In this document: positions 13,313 through 24,081 of the stretch, in pieces
How the letters are laid out: the number at the start of each line of letters is the position of its first letter
Numbering within the stretch: position 1 is the first letter of the stretch
Assembly (NCBI RefSeq): GCF_027409185.1
Contig: NC_084462.1
Location: forward strand, 43,472,679-43,536,678
From: Cynocephalus volans
Taxonomy: Eukaryota; Chordata; Mammalia; Dermoptera; Cynocephalidae
Direction: 5' to 3'
Length of the DNA: 64,000 nt
Notes under the pieces: model-generated
What the model was told of the DNA's origin: nothing
Databases searched by the model: none
The model's input: the letters and a program-made list of their open reading frames with translations, nothing else
Made by a program: the position numbers and the translations under genes

Positions 13313-13362
<50 letters not shown>
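13313..13362 (+). repeat. (AT)n microsatellite
   Basis: About 25 uninterrupted AT dinucleotides; self-complementary and likely to be length-variable. Confidence 0.95.
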
Positions 13363-13365
<3 letters not shown>

Positions 13366-13369
13366 ATAT

Positions 13370-14617
13370 GAGAGATTGTAATTTCAGATAGTCACTAGAT
13401 TCTGCTAGTTTCTGGTCATGTTAGAGCTCTGCTTAGACCACGGAGCTGGGGAAGCCTGCCTGCTCAGGGCAGCCCAGACCAGGGACTACAGGTCCCTGAA
13501 GGTTAGCCCCTCCTTTCTCTGTGTGAAATTTCATCATACACAGAGTGGCTGAGAAAGGAAAGGGGAATTTGACTTGCATTTCTAATGTTGAACCCTCTGT
13601 GTCTACTTAGTTAAGGTGGCATTCCCTTGGAAAGAGAGGAGATAGTTGGTCAAATGATAGATTTTTTGCGTTAATATAAATTGGGTATTTTTCTTATATT
13701 TTACTCACTCTGCAACCACTTGGGAATACTTCTGTGCAAATAGGTTTGCTTTTCTATTGGAAACCTTCATATGTTTTGGAATTATGGAGGGGGAAAACCA
13801 AAGCCCTGAGGGAGGCCTGGGGATTCCCATCAGCTCTACATGGGAGCTTCCACCCACCATCTGCTGACTTTGGGGAAAGCAGTGCTTTATCTTCCCACTT
13901 CTGCTACCCCCACCAACAAGATTTTGTTGAGCTTTACTTTCTGTGACTGGCATTAGGACAAGAACAAGCCATTGCTGAGGATCCCTGGAGGGGTTGATTT
14001 TTAAATGAGAAAACCTAAGCCAGCTAGGGGATGGGACTTGCCCCAGATGTTAGTACTACTTGGCTACACTTGGTCCCCTCTGGGCACCCTCCTTTCCCTG
14101 TGTCCTGCTGTCACAGCCCTGCCAGAACTTGGGATTGGTGGACTCTGTGCAAAGTGGCTGAAGTTTTCCCACTTGGAATCCAAGTGAGAGCCTCACACCT
14201 GCCCCTTGAGGCTTGGCTCCAAGTCCCCACACTGCAGGGCAGGCTGCTGACGTTGGCAGTTTTCTTGGCTCCCTGCTCCCACAGTGGCAGCCATGTCTCC
14301 CTCAGAGCCTCACCCAATGGACTTCCTGGGTCCCTATGAGCAGCCACCGCTTGGCCCCAGAACCCGTGAGCAAGTAAGTGACCCAGCCTGTCCCTCGCAG
14401 TGAGTGAAGGACTCTGCTCCACACACATGCAGCAGCTGACGCGTGAATCTGCCCCACGTCCCAGTGAAGCAGGAGCTGCCTCTCTCCACGCTGCTGTCTG
14501 AGCTGCTTCCCACAACCCACTGCTTTACACAGGCCCTTTGCCAAGTCCTCTAACGCTCCCTCATCCTTCTTGCTAATAAAACTTCCACCAGGTGGCTCTC
14601 AAGTTCCTGTTAAGGAG

Positions 14618-14660
<43 letters not shown>

Positions 14661-15560
14661 CAAAATCCTTAGGTTTTTAAAGAGAGAGAGAGAAGGTAGG
14701 GGACAGAGAGACAGGGAGAAATGCGAGCCTCAACCAGGGCTGCTCTGGGAAGACATGTGGCAGCTGCTTCTGGTGCCCACAATTAGTCTGAGATTTGGGA
14801 CAAAGGACTCAAGACTCTTGGCCAGGCCTTGTGCTAGGCTGGGTATCACCTCGCATGTCCTCTTTCCACTGTGAGTGGTGGAAAGGTTCCCTTAAACTCA
14901 CGGTTAATGGTCTTCCTTACCCATTCAGGATAATTGACATGTCCTCAATCCCTGTGGTTGGTCTTTCATGGGGACCTTTTCCCTTTAAACCATTGACATC
15001 AGCAACGGAACCCAGTGATAGGAACCCTGGGCCACATCCCTGGACTTCTGCACCAGTCCAGTGGGTTGGAACAGACTTGGAGCCAATCAGAGAGACGTGA
15101 AGTCAACGAGAGTCACCGCCGAGTTGCTGGGTTTGGGCTGTCTCCCCTCCCATCCCAGGCTTCTCTATGCTGCTGTTCTGAGGCCACGGAAAAGGGAGAC
15201 TTGGCAACGTTTACAATGGGCCCTGGAGCACAGACTGGAGCCTGGAAGACAGAACTCAGTGCTTCTCACCTCAGGCTGCCAATACCACATAAGGGCCCAG
15301 ACACCATCAGGCTTATATCCTGCATGCTCGGAGCAGCAGCCCTGGACCTGGACCTAGTGGAGTCGTCTTCTGCAGAAGCAGAAGAATCCAACCCCCTGGG
15401 CATCCAAAGGCAGCCAAGCTGGGGTCGGGTCAAGGATCAGAGGGCTACAAGTCAGATGGCCAGGCAGTCACAGAAACTTAGCAGATGGTGTGCAGGGAGC
15501 CAACCAGGAAAGGCATGGTAGGCCAGGCCCATGAGTAGGAGTGGTGCTTGGAATTTGTTA
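13370..15560. other. Intergenic, mostly non-repeat DNA
   Basis: About 2.2 kb of moderate GC with no recognisable gene. Open frames such as 15015-15521 have no family features. A GA microsatellite sits in the middle. No transposon family is recognised with confidence. Confidence 0.5.
14619..14657 (+). repeat. (GA)n microsatellite
   Basis: About 19 GA dinucleotides, with a second shorter GA run about 20-30 bp further on. Confidence 0.95.
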
Positions 15561-15719
15561 CTGAGGTTAAAGTACGGAAGTTGCAGGTATTTTATTTTAA
15601 AAAAGAATGCATTCAAAAATATTTATATAATTTCATCCCTGAAATTTCATATAACGCCATCCAAATGCTGAATTTTATTTCATCAGTCTGCAGATGAGGA
15701 GACAAAAGCAAGTGAGGAG

Positions 15720-15920
15720 CTTCAAGAAATGCACAGAACATGGTTTCTGGAGTTGGGCAGCCACATATTGGAATCACAGCGCACCACTTACGAGATGCAC
15801 AGCCTGGGCAAATCACTTCATCTCTCAGAGCCTCTGTTTCCTTATTTGTAAGAATGATGTTGTCCTCTGAGCTATATTGTGAGGATTAAATGAGAGATAT
15901 TTCAAAGTACCCAACACAAA
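15720..15920 (+). mobile_element. MIR SINE remnant
   Basis: Core MIR pattern in order: GGGCAAATCACTTCATCTCT, CTGTTTCCTTATTTGTAA, and GTGAGGATTAAATGAGA. Ancient and diverged. Confidence 0.75.
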
Positions 15921-16139
15921 AAATTCTCAGATATTAGCTTTGTTTTCTAAAAAATACGCTGAAGTCACAGAGCTTAGATTTAAACCTGCACTTTTGGCTG
16001 ATCTCCAAGAATCATGCTCTTTGCATTGATGGGTTGAAAAATATTAATTGAGGCTGACTGTGTGTCTCTCCAAGAGGTTAAAATATAAACAAGACACACA
16101 CCTCCCTGCTCCCACTGAATCTAGTGGGTGAGGGACACC

Positions 16140-16880
16140 AGAAACTCAGTGCATCAGTCAGAGTTCAGTCAGGGAAACAGGAATCACACTAGGTAATTTC
16201 AAACAGTGGGGATTTCATGCGGGGAATTGCTTATATAGATGCTGAAGGGCTAAGATAAAAAACAAAAGGGAGCACTGAGTTACCCAGCAATAATAGCTGC
16301 AGGAAGTAGAGGTGAAGAGTCTTCCAGAACATGGGTGCTTGGAGGAGACGCCCTATGGAACGAATGCATGGGTTCCTGGGGAGTTGGCTCTGTATAGCTT
16401 GCCCCCAAATTCTGGGTAGGTGGCAGAAGCTGGCAACTACTGCTCGCACCACTGAGGAGAAGAGGTCCCTGTGGCTGATGCTGGGACCTCTGAGAAGGCG
16501 ACACAGAACAGTGGGTGCTGAGACCTCCATAGACTTGGAAGCCCAGACTGGCGGGTGAATGAGGTAGGGGGAGGTGCTCTGTTTCTCAAAGTGGCTCCAC
16601 CTGGTTGTTGCTGGTATCTCTGAGGGGCTCACGTGAAGCTGGTACTGGGAGCCACGGCTGGGAGCTGCCACCAACAGAAGCCAGAAAATAGGGAGGAACT
16701 GCCTTCTCACTTCCTCCTGCATTGCAGTCCCTTATTAGCAGTTCTTATTGGCAAACCTAACAGGAAGCCAACTGGCAAGTGAGTCTGGGGCATATAGTTT
16801 GCAAAGATCCAGCCCCAGCATCACAGAACATTGTTTAGAAGGAGGATCAAGAGCTGAGAGATAACAGGTAAATAACTAGC
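16140..16880. repeat. Unassigned interspersed-repeat-like segment
   Basis: The stretch opens GTCAGAGTTCAGTCAGGGAAACAG and later has AACTGGCAAGTGAGTCTGGG, phrasing typical of old mammalian repeats. I cannot name the family. Open frames on both strands (16231-16722 on -) have no recognisable protein. Confidence 0.4.
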
Positions 16881-17129
16881 ATAGTCTATCCCTTTGACAA
16901 GTCAACATCCATACACATTCTTAAACACGTTTAAAATCCTGTACACTAATACAATATCATGCTTTTGCCTAACAAGGTGCAACTGGAAAGGAAGAGATAA
17001 AAATTAGTGTAAGCACACACACTCCCAAAGAACAGCAAAGAAGAAAACATGTACAGTGCTATAATTCTCATCCAGTGTCTGGTCATGGGACCATTATCCA
17101 TAATTTATAATTTCCTTAGCAAGTTGGGA

Positions 17130-17940
17130 TATTATTCTTTTTCTCTATTCTCTGTAAGAACGTGTGGAAGATTGGCATTATACCTTTCTTAGATGTTTGT
17201 TGGAATTCATTAGTAAATCTGCCTAGGCTTGGGTTATTCTTTTAGAAAGGTTTTAAGTAATGGATTCAGTTTTTAAAATAATCATAAAACTCTCCCAACT
17301 TTTATTTATTAGTAAGTCAATGTTATTGTATTTTACTAGTAAATTGTCTATTTCATCTATATGTCAAAGTTTATTGACATAAAGACATCCATAGTATCTT
17401 CTTAGGATCCTTTTTAAATCTGCAGCACTGCAATGATATCTCTTTTTCATCCTTGTTATTCATGGCTTCCCTCTTTTTTTTCTTAATCAGTCTTCCAAGG
17501 TTAATCAATGTTACTAGTCTTTTCAAAGAACCATCTCTTGGCTTTGTCAATCATCTATATTGTATGTTTGTTTCTATTTCGTTAATTTCTGCTATTATCC
17601 TTTAAATTTTCTCTTATAATTGCTGGGGTTTTAATCTTTCATTCTTCTAACTCTTCTATGAGAGGTTTAGATTATGGATTATTCAGTACTTATTTTGTTC
17701 TAATATAAAAGCTATAAATTCCTCCTCTAGTTATATCAGAGAAATTCTAATACACAGTATTTTCATTGTCTTTTAATTTAAAATATTTTAAAATGTCCAT
17801 TATAATTTCAATTTGATCTATAGGTTATTTAGAAGTGTATATCTTACTTTTTAAGTATTTGTACATTTTCTAGCAATATTTTTGTTTCCAATTTCTAGCC
17901 GACTTTCACTGTGATCAAAGTTCATACTCTGTATATTAGC
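17130..17940 (-). mobile_element. L1 LINE remnant, antisense
   Basis: T-rich reversed L1 ORF2, with AATCTGCCTAGGCTTGGGTT near 17216 and CTAGCCGACTTTCACTGTG near 17896. Confidence 0.75.
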
Positions 17941-17949
17941 CAGGGTCAA

Positions 17950-19740
17950 GATTGTGCTCTGGGTGAAGTAATCCTATTGCTATTAAAACATTTAATTATT
18001 AATAAAAAATAATCACACAAAGAACACTGATGATCCAATGGTTTTGTTGGTGAACGCTACCAAGTATTTAAGAAATAAATGATGCCAGTCTAAAACATAC
18101 TCTTCCAGTGAATGTAAAAAGAGGAACCACTTCTCACCTTACTTTATGGGGTCTTAATAATCTTGATACCAAAATCTCACAAACACATCGCGAGAAAGGA
18201 AAATTCTAGTTCTATCTCACGAACATAGATACAAAAATCCTAAACAAATTATGAGAAAACAGAATCCAGAACCATGTTTAAAAAATACATCATATCAACT
18301 TCAGTTAATTCTAGGAAAATAAGGCTGGCTTAATTTTAAAAAATTAATGTTCAACAAATGGTACTGGAACAATTGGATATCTACATGCAAAGAAATGAAC
18401 TTGGATTCATACCTCACACCATATACAGACATTGTCTCAAAATGGATCACGGACCTAAATGTACACTCTAAAACTATAAAATTTCTAGAAGGACACTAAC
18501 AGAAAATTCCTTGTGACCTTAGCTTAGGCAATTATTTCCTAAGTACAACACCAAAAGCAGGATCCGTAAAAGAAACAATGACAAACTGGACTTCTTTACA
18601 ATTAAGAATGTTTACTCTCCAAAAGACATTGTTAAGAAAATGAAAGATAAGCCATAAAGTGAGAAAAAATATTTTCAAATCATGTATCTGATAAAAGAAT
18701 TGTATCCATAATATATAAAGAACTCTCAAGCCTCAATAATAAGAAAATGAACAACCCAATTTTTTAAATGGGCAAAAGATTTGAACAGATCCTTAACCAA
18801 ATAAGACACATAAATGGCAAATAAACACATAAAAAGATACTCAACATCATTAGTCATTAAAGAAATAAAACAAAAACCACACCACTACACCTTATAATAT
18901 TATAATGTTATAACAAAAAGGCTGACCACTCTAAATGTTAGCAAGGATATAAAGCAGCTGGAATTCTCATACACTGCTGATAGGATTGTAAAATGGTACA
19001 ACCACTTTGGAAAATAACTTGGCATCTCTTAAAAAGTTAAACACAAATGTACCATACAATTCAGCTATTCCACTCTGAGATACTTACCCTAGAGAAATGA
19101 AAGCATATGTCCATATACGTACTTTTATAAGAATATTTAGAGCAGCTTTATTTATAAGTGAAAAATAGAAATAACCCAAATGTCAAGCAACCAATGAATG
19201 GATAAATAAACTTGGATTATCTGTACAATGGAATATTACTCAGCAATGAAAGTAGTAAAATAAATAAAATAAAGTAAAAAAAGATTTTTTAAAAAGGCAA
19301 AACAGAAAAGAAAAAAAAAAAAAACCAACTACTGATATACACAACAACATGGAAGGATCTTGAAAGAATTATGCTGAGAAAAACGAGCCAGACTAACAGG
19401 AGAACATACAGTATGATATTCCATTTATGTAAAACCCTAGAAAATGGACGTGAAACCGCAGTGACAGAAAGCAGACTGATGGCTGCCTGGGGACGAGGGT
19501 GGCCTAAGGAGAGGTGGGAAGGGGGAATTAGGAAGGGATTTTCGTGTGATGGATGTGTTCATTATCTTGATTATGGTCCTAGTTCCATTATCTTGATTAT
19601 GGTCTTATTCTCATGCAGCAGTGTATGAGAATTCCAGTTGCTTTTATTTTTATATATTTATAAAACTGTGAACGCATTAATATGTACAGTTTATTGTATG
19701 TCAATTTTATCTCAGTGAAGTTGTTTTTTAAAAAACCTTG
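17950..19740 (+). mobile_element. L1 LINE remnant, sense
   Basis: Sense L1 ORF2 end and 3' UTR: GGAACAATTGGATATCTACA near 18366, AAATGGTACAACCACTTTGG near 18991, and GAATATTACTCAGCAATGAA near 19231. It ends near a poly(A) run at about 19755. Confidence 0.85.
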
Positions 19741-20519
19741 TGAATAGTGCTGGCAAAAAAAAAAAAAAAAAATCAATTGAATTCCACCTCCGCCTCTAGG
19801 TAGGAAGGAGTAGCCTCCGAGGCTAATGTTCTTGCTGAGAACAACTGGAAAAGGTGAAGACCTTTACCAAAATCCTACATCTAAAAGCACTGGGCAGCCA
19901 CAGGAACAACAAGGCCTAGAAAGAGCCACAGCTGAGGGAAGAGGGGTGTCGCGGCAGAGAGCTGAGACCCTCGGCTGTCCCTGTGGCACTGGTGTGGCCT
20001 CAGCAGAGGGCGGCTGCTGGGTGGCAGCCCAGGCCTCGAGCACACGGCAGAAGAGAGAAGCCAACATTTCAGGAAAGCGGAGTGGGATTTACCAAGAGAC
20101 AAAGATCCACGAGACAGAGAGGCCCTGGGGAAAAAAACAGTAAGAATGGAAGGACTTCCAGGGAAGAGTGAATGGACACTGGCTCTCTGAGGTCCCTTTT
20201 CCCTGGGGACATGTCCCAGTCAGCTCAGTGAGCATCTCGGAGTCCAGGTGTGGCCCCCAGAAGAGAGCTGCTTCTGTGGGAGAAAGAACCCAGCCACGTT
20301 TTCAGTTGGTTGAGGATGGGGTGACAAAATTGGAGATTTGAAGGGCTTCAGACACCCAGCTAGACCCTCGGGACATTTGTCAGATCCTGAAACTGCACAG
20401 GAGGCCAAAGAGCTAAGCTGAACACCAGTGAGAAAAAAGACAGGACCTCCCAGAGTCTTTTTGTGTGGAGGTGACAAAGATCTACCAAGCCCTCAAAGGA
20501 AAGCCCAGGAGGACTTTCT

Positions 20520-21405
20520 AGGTTTACATTCAACAAACAGAAAGATGTAGACCGAGTCTTCCCGACTGTAAGCTGCTTACGGGGGACACACTTTAACTGC
20601 AGGACATAGAAAGGTTGAGACTAAAAGTGTGTGAAATAATTTACCATAAAAACAATCCAAAGGTAATGAAGAAAATATTGAGAGAACTAAAATGAAAAAT
20701 AGACAAATTCAGCAAGGCGGAAGACTCTAAGACATCTGTCTCAATAGTTGATAGTGGGATGCTGTATGAGTCCGTTTTTGTTGCTTATAACAAAGTGCAC
20801 TGAACTGGGTGATTTATAAAGAAAAATGATGTTTATTGCTTACAGTTTCTGAGGCTGGGAAGTCCAAAGTCCATCTGGTGGTAGCAAAAGTGACTTGGGC
20901 CGCACATTGCACGATGGTGGAAACAGAAAGAGCAGAGAGAGAGACTTTTAAAGCCCTCGGAACCACACCCCTGACCACCATTTTTATTCCATTCGCCACA
21001 TCGTTTTCCCACAGTCCAATCACCTCTTCAAGGCTCCACCTTTCAGTTACCATAATAGGATTTCCCAATCTCTTAACAGTCACAGTGGGGGTTAAGTTTC
21101 TAATACATAAAATGTGGGGGACACAATTCAAGCTTCGGTGAGTTTTGGGGGAACATAATTCAATCCACTACATATGCCAAAAGCAAACAAAAAACCAATG
21201 AGTATAGATGCAGAACATCTAAATAAGACAGTCAGCAAAGTTGACCTAAATAACACAGAGAGAAAACTTCACCAGACCATGACAGAATCACACACTTGTC
21301 AAGTACACATGGAACACGTATCAAAATGGCCATACGTTGAGCCAAAAAGAAAGTCTCAATAAATTCTTTCCTACAGAACAGAGTATGTTTCTGTCCACAG
21401 TGCCT
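20520..21405 (+). mobile_element. L1 fragment, sense, split by an LTR
   Basis: L1-like sequence on both sides of the LTR at 20763-21172. The right part has CACTTGTCAAGTACACATGG near 21294, an ORF2 landmark. The two sides look like one L1 interrupted by the LTR. Confidence 0.65.
20763..21172 (-). mobile_element. Solo MaLR-related LTR, antisense (copy A of inverted pair)
   Basis: A 410-bp element, TGTATGAGTCCG to CCACTACA on the + strand. Flanking 5-mers are GATGC (20758-20762) and TATGC (21173-21177), a target-site duplication with one mismatch. Its reverse complement is very close to the LTR at 21886-22290 over most of its length. Open frames across both are shadows of this shared non-coding sequence. 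Confidence 0.88.
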
Positions 21406-21413
21406 CAAACCAG

Positions 21414-21705
21414 TGCTATGGTCTGAATGTTTTATATCCCCCCCAAATTTATATATTGAAACCTAATCACCAAAGTGATAGTAATAGAAGGTGGGGCATT
21501 TAGGGTGTGATTAGAGCCCTCATGAATGGGGTTAGTGCCGTTATAAGAGGCCTCAGAAAGACCCCACCCCTTCCACCATCTGAGAATACAGCAGCAAAGC
21601 ACAGGCTATGAACCAGGGAGCAGGCTCTACCAGACACTGAATCTGTCAGCACATTTATCTCGAGCTTCCCAGCCTCCAGAACTGTGAGAAATAAATTTCC
21701 ATTAT
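21414..21705 (+). mobile_element. MLT1/MST-type MaLR LTR, sense, 3' truncated
   Basis: Starts TGCTATGGTCTGAATG and keeps the MaLR blocks GAAACCTAATCACCAAAG, CCCTCATGAATGGGGTTAG, CTTCCCAGCCTCCAGAAC and AATAAATTTCC. It then stops before the usual terminal block. Confidence 0.85.
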
Positions 21706-21739
21706 TTCCAAATGAATTTTCGAATGCTCTTTGTTTTTA

Positions 21740-22790
21740 TTATGTACAAATGCTGCAAGTGGTGTTATTCATGATAGCCAAAAAGTGAAAACAAGCCAAA
21801 TGCCCACCAACTGAAAATGAATAAATACACTGTGGAATAGCCACATGATGGAATATTATTAGGCAGTAAAAAGATACAAGGTATCTGTAGTGCATTGAAT
21901 TATGTCCCCCCAAAACTCACCGAAGCTTGAATTGTGTCCCCCACATTTTATGTTTTAGAAACTTAGCCCCCACTGTAACTGTTAAGAGATTGGGAAATCC
22001 TATTATGGTAACTGAAAGGTGAAGCCTTGAAGAGATGATTGGATTGCAGGACTGTGCCTCAGTGAATGGATTAAAAATGGTGGTCAGGGGCATGGTTCTG
22101 AGGGCTTTAAAAGAAGAGGAGAGTCTTTTGTTCTCTCTGCTCTCTCTGCTTCCACCATCTTGCAATGTGAGACCCCTGGGTCACTTTTGACTTCCTACCC
22201 TCAGAAACTGTAGGCAATAAATTTCATTTTCTTTATAAATCACCCAGTTCCAGGTATTTTGCTATAAGCAACACAAAATGGACTAATCCAGTATCAATAC
22301 TTTCTACAGCATGGAGGAACCTTGAAACATTACACTGGTTAAAGAAGCTAGTCAGCAAAGACTCATTCCATTTGTATGAAATGTCCAGACAGGTAAATGT
22401 ATGCAGACAAAAAGTAGGTCCTTAAGGTGGGTGTGGGATGAGAGGAGTAAAGAGTGACATCTAATGGGTACAGGGTTTCTTTGACAGGAGACAAAAATGC
22501 TCTAAAATTAGATTATGGGGATGTCTGCAGAATCTTGTGAATATACAAAAAATTGAAATGTACACTTTAAAATTCAATAATTGGCAAAATTAAACCACAG
22601 TGTTAACGTTAAGATGGCAGTGATGGCAGATGCCACATGAGAATTTTAGTGATGGCAATGTTGTCTTTTTTAAAATCTGTATGTTGATTATGTGGGTTTT
22701 CACTCTGTAATTGTTCACTGAGTCATAAATTTATGTTTTGTCCATTTTTCCGTATGTTGATTACACTCTAATAAAAACTTTTTTAAAGGA
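21740..22790 (+). mobile_element. L1 3' UTR, sense, split by an LTR
   Basis: L1 3'-end sequence runs from GTGGTGTTATTCATGATAGC near 21761 to the LTR at 21886, and resumes after 22295 with TACAGCATGGAGGAACCTTG and the terminal UTR to about 22790. Confidence 0.82.
21886..22290 (+). mobile_element. Solo MaLR-related LTR, sense (copy B of inverted pair)
   Basis: A 405-bp element, TGTAGTGCATTG to GGACTAATCCA, with a perfect 5-bp duplication GTATC at 21881-21885 and 22291-22295. AATAAA is at 22216-22221. It is inserted in an L1 3' UTR and is a solo LTR. Confidence 0.92.
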
Positions 22791-22794
22791 TATA

Positions 22795-24030
22795 ATAAGC
22801 AAGTGTTCCCAAGAAGATGGCCTCACCTCTAGTTGGCTCTGTCACTATTTCATGCTCCCAGGAATGTGATGGGAATTTAGTGGACAGAGCAGCGACTTTA
22901 AGGAAGAGCAACATGTCTGCTTAGAGAGCCTCTGTGTTTTCAGATGGAGCAAGCCACGTGTCCTGATTCCGGAGCTGCAGCTTGAGGACAGCCCTTCTGC
23001 CTCTGGGATGGGGAGCTCTTCGTTTGGGGTCTGTCTGTAGGACACAGCTAACTGGCCACCCTGATGAAGCCTGATGGCTTAGTCTAGAATGGCTGCAATA
23101 GAAAGTTCTCTCTGCTACTGAGGCTCTGGATTTTCCACCAAGTAGAGCTAAATAAAATAATTTCTCCCCCAAAGGCAGGCTTGAGGGATCTCTGAGAAAG
23201 ACAAGACTGTGATAGCCTAGATGTATTGGAGTTGACACATACCCCTAATTCCATCTTAGAACAGAGGAACTTGGCCAAAGTCCACTACATTTTGCCAAAC
23301 CCCTTCCATTTTATTATTTTTTTAAACCACTTTATCAAGGTACGATTGACATACAAAAAGCTGTACATATTTAGTGTATACAGCTCAATGAGTTCCCAAA
23401 GTCAGGACTGTCGCTTCCTCCATTCTGTTCCAGGGATATGGACACCTGGGACTCGATGGGGTGAGCCACACAAGAGGCCCTACCAAGGGCCTGGCACACA
23501 CACAAGGGTCTTGTTAAAATGTGTGCAGTGCGTCACAGCCGCAGCTTCCATTTGTGATTAATCCTATTGTTAAATCTATGTTTCATGGATTATAAGATGC
23601 ATTTTTTTTTTCACATTTTAGCATCTCTGAGCTTGGGGTGCATCTTAGAGTCAGTGGCATCTCACAATGACCTTCGTCCACACAGAGTCCTGTGCCGCTT
23701 GTTTTGCCTGCACCTGTGCAAACCTGGTAGTTATTCTGGGCAACTTGACTGGACAACTGCAACCCTTTGATGTTTCAGCCAATGAACCACTCAGAGATCA
23801 TTGAGATCATTTGTATCTTGTTTATTTTCCTGAAAACCTTTAGTTCACATCTGTTAAAGTCAAGAAAGTCCCAGGATGAAAGTTCCAGGTGTTAGCAGCT
23901 TGGAAGGGTTGCAGGCCCTTTTAAGAAATGTTCTGCCATCAACACTTTTGATGACATAGAATATAATTAGCTCATTTTAATTAATTACTTCCTTAAAGTT
24001 TCTATCTCATATGTAGTGACTAAGTACTAA
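22795..24030. other. Intergenic DNA without a recognised gene
   Basis: Holds a short reversed L1 3' end at about 23310-23400 and otherwise nothing I can name. The segment 23570-23690 looks like a DNA-transposon relic but is not assignable. Confidence 0.45.
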
Positions 24031-24081
24031 GAGTTAGGACTTTCACATATGAATTTGTGGGGACACAATTCATCCCACGAC
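24030..24081 (-). mobile_element. Terminal fragment of a MaLR LTR, antisense
   Basis: About 50 bp matching only the outer end of an MLT1-type LTR: GTTAGGACTTTCACATATGA, then GGGGACACAATTCATCCCAC. Confidence 0.6.

Noticed and set aside
15015-15521. 168-codon open frame on +
   Set aside because: No family motif, no exon-like borders beyond chance, and no neighbouring exon set.
16231-16722. 163-codon open frame on -
   Set aside because: Falls in repeat-like DNA and shows no recognisable protein.
20814-21141. Open frames on both strands with a similar frame at 21917-22165
   Set aside because: The shared peptide is only the translation of the same LTR in two orientations.
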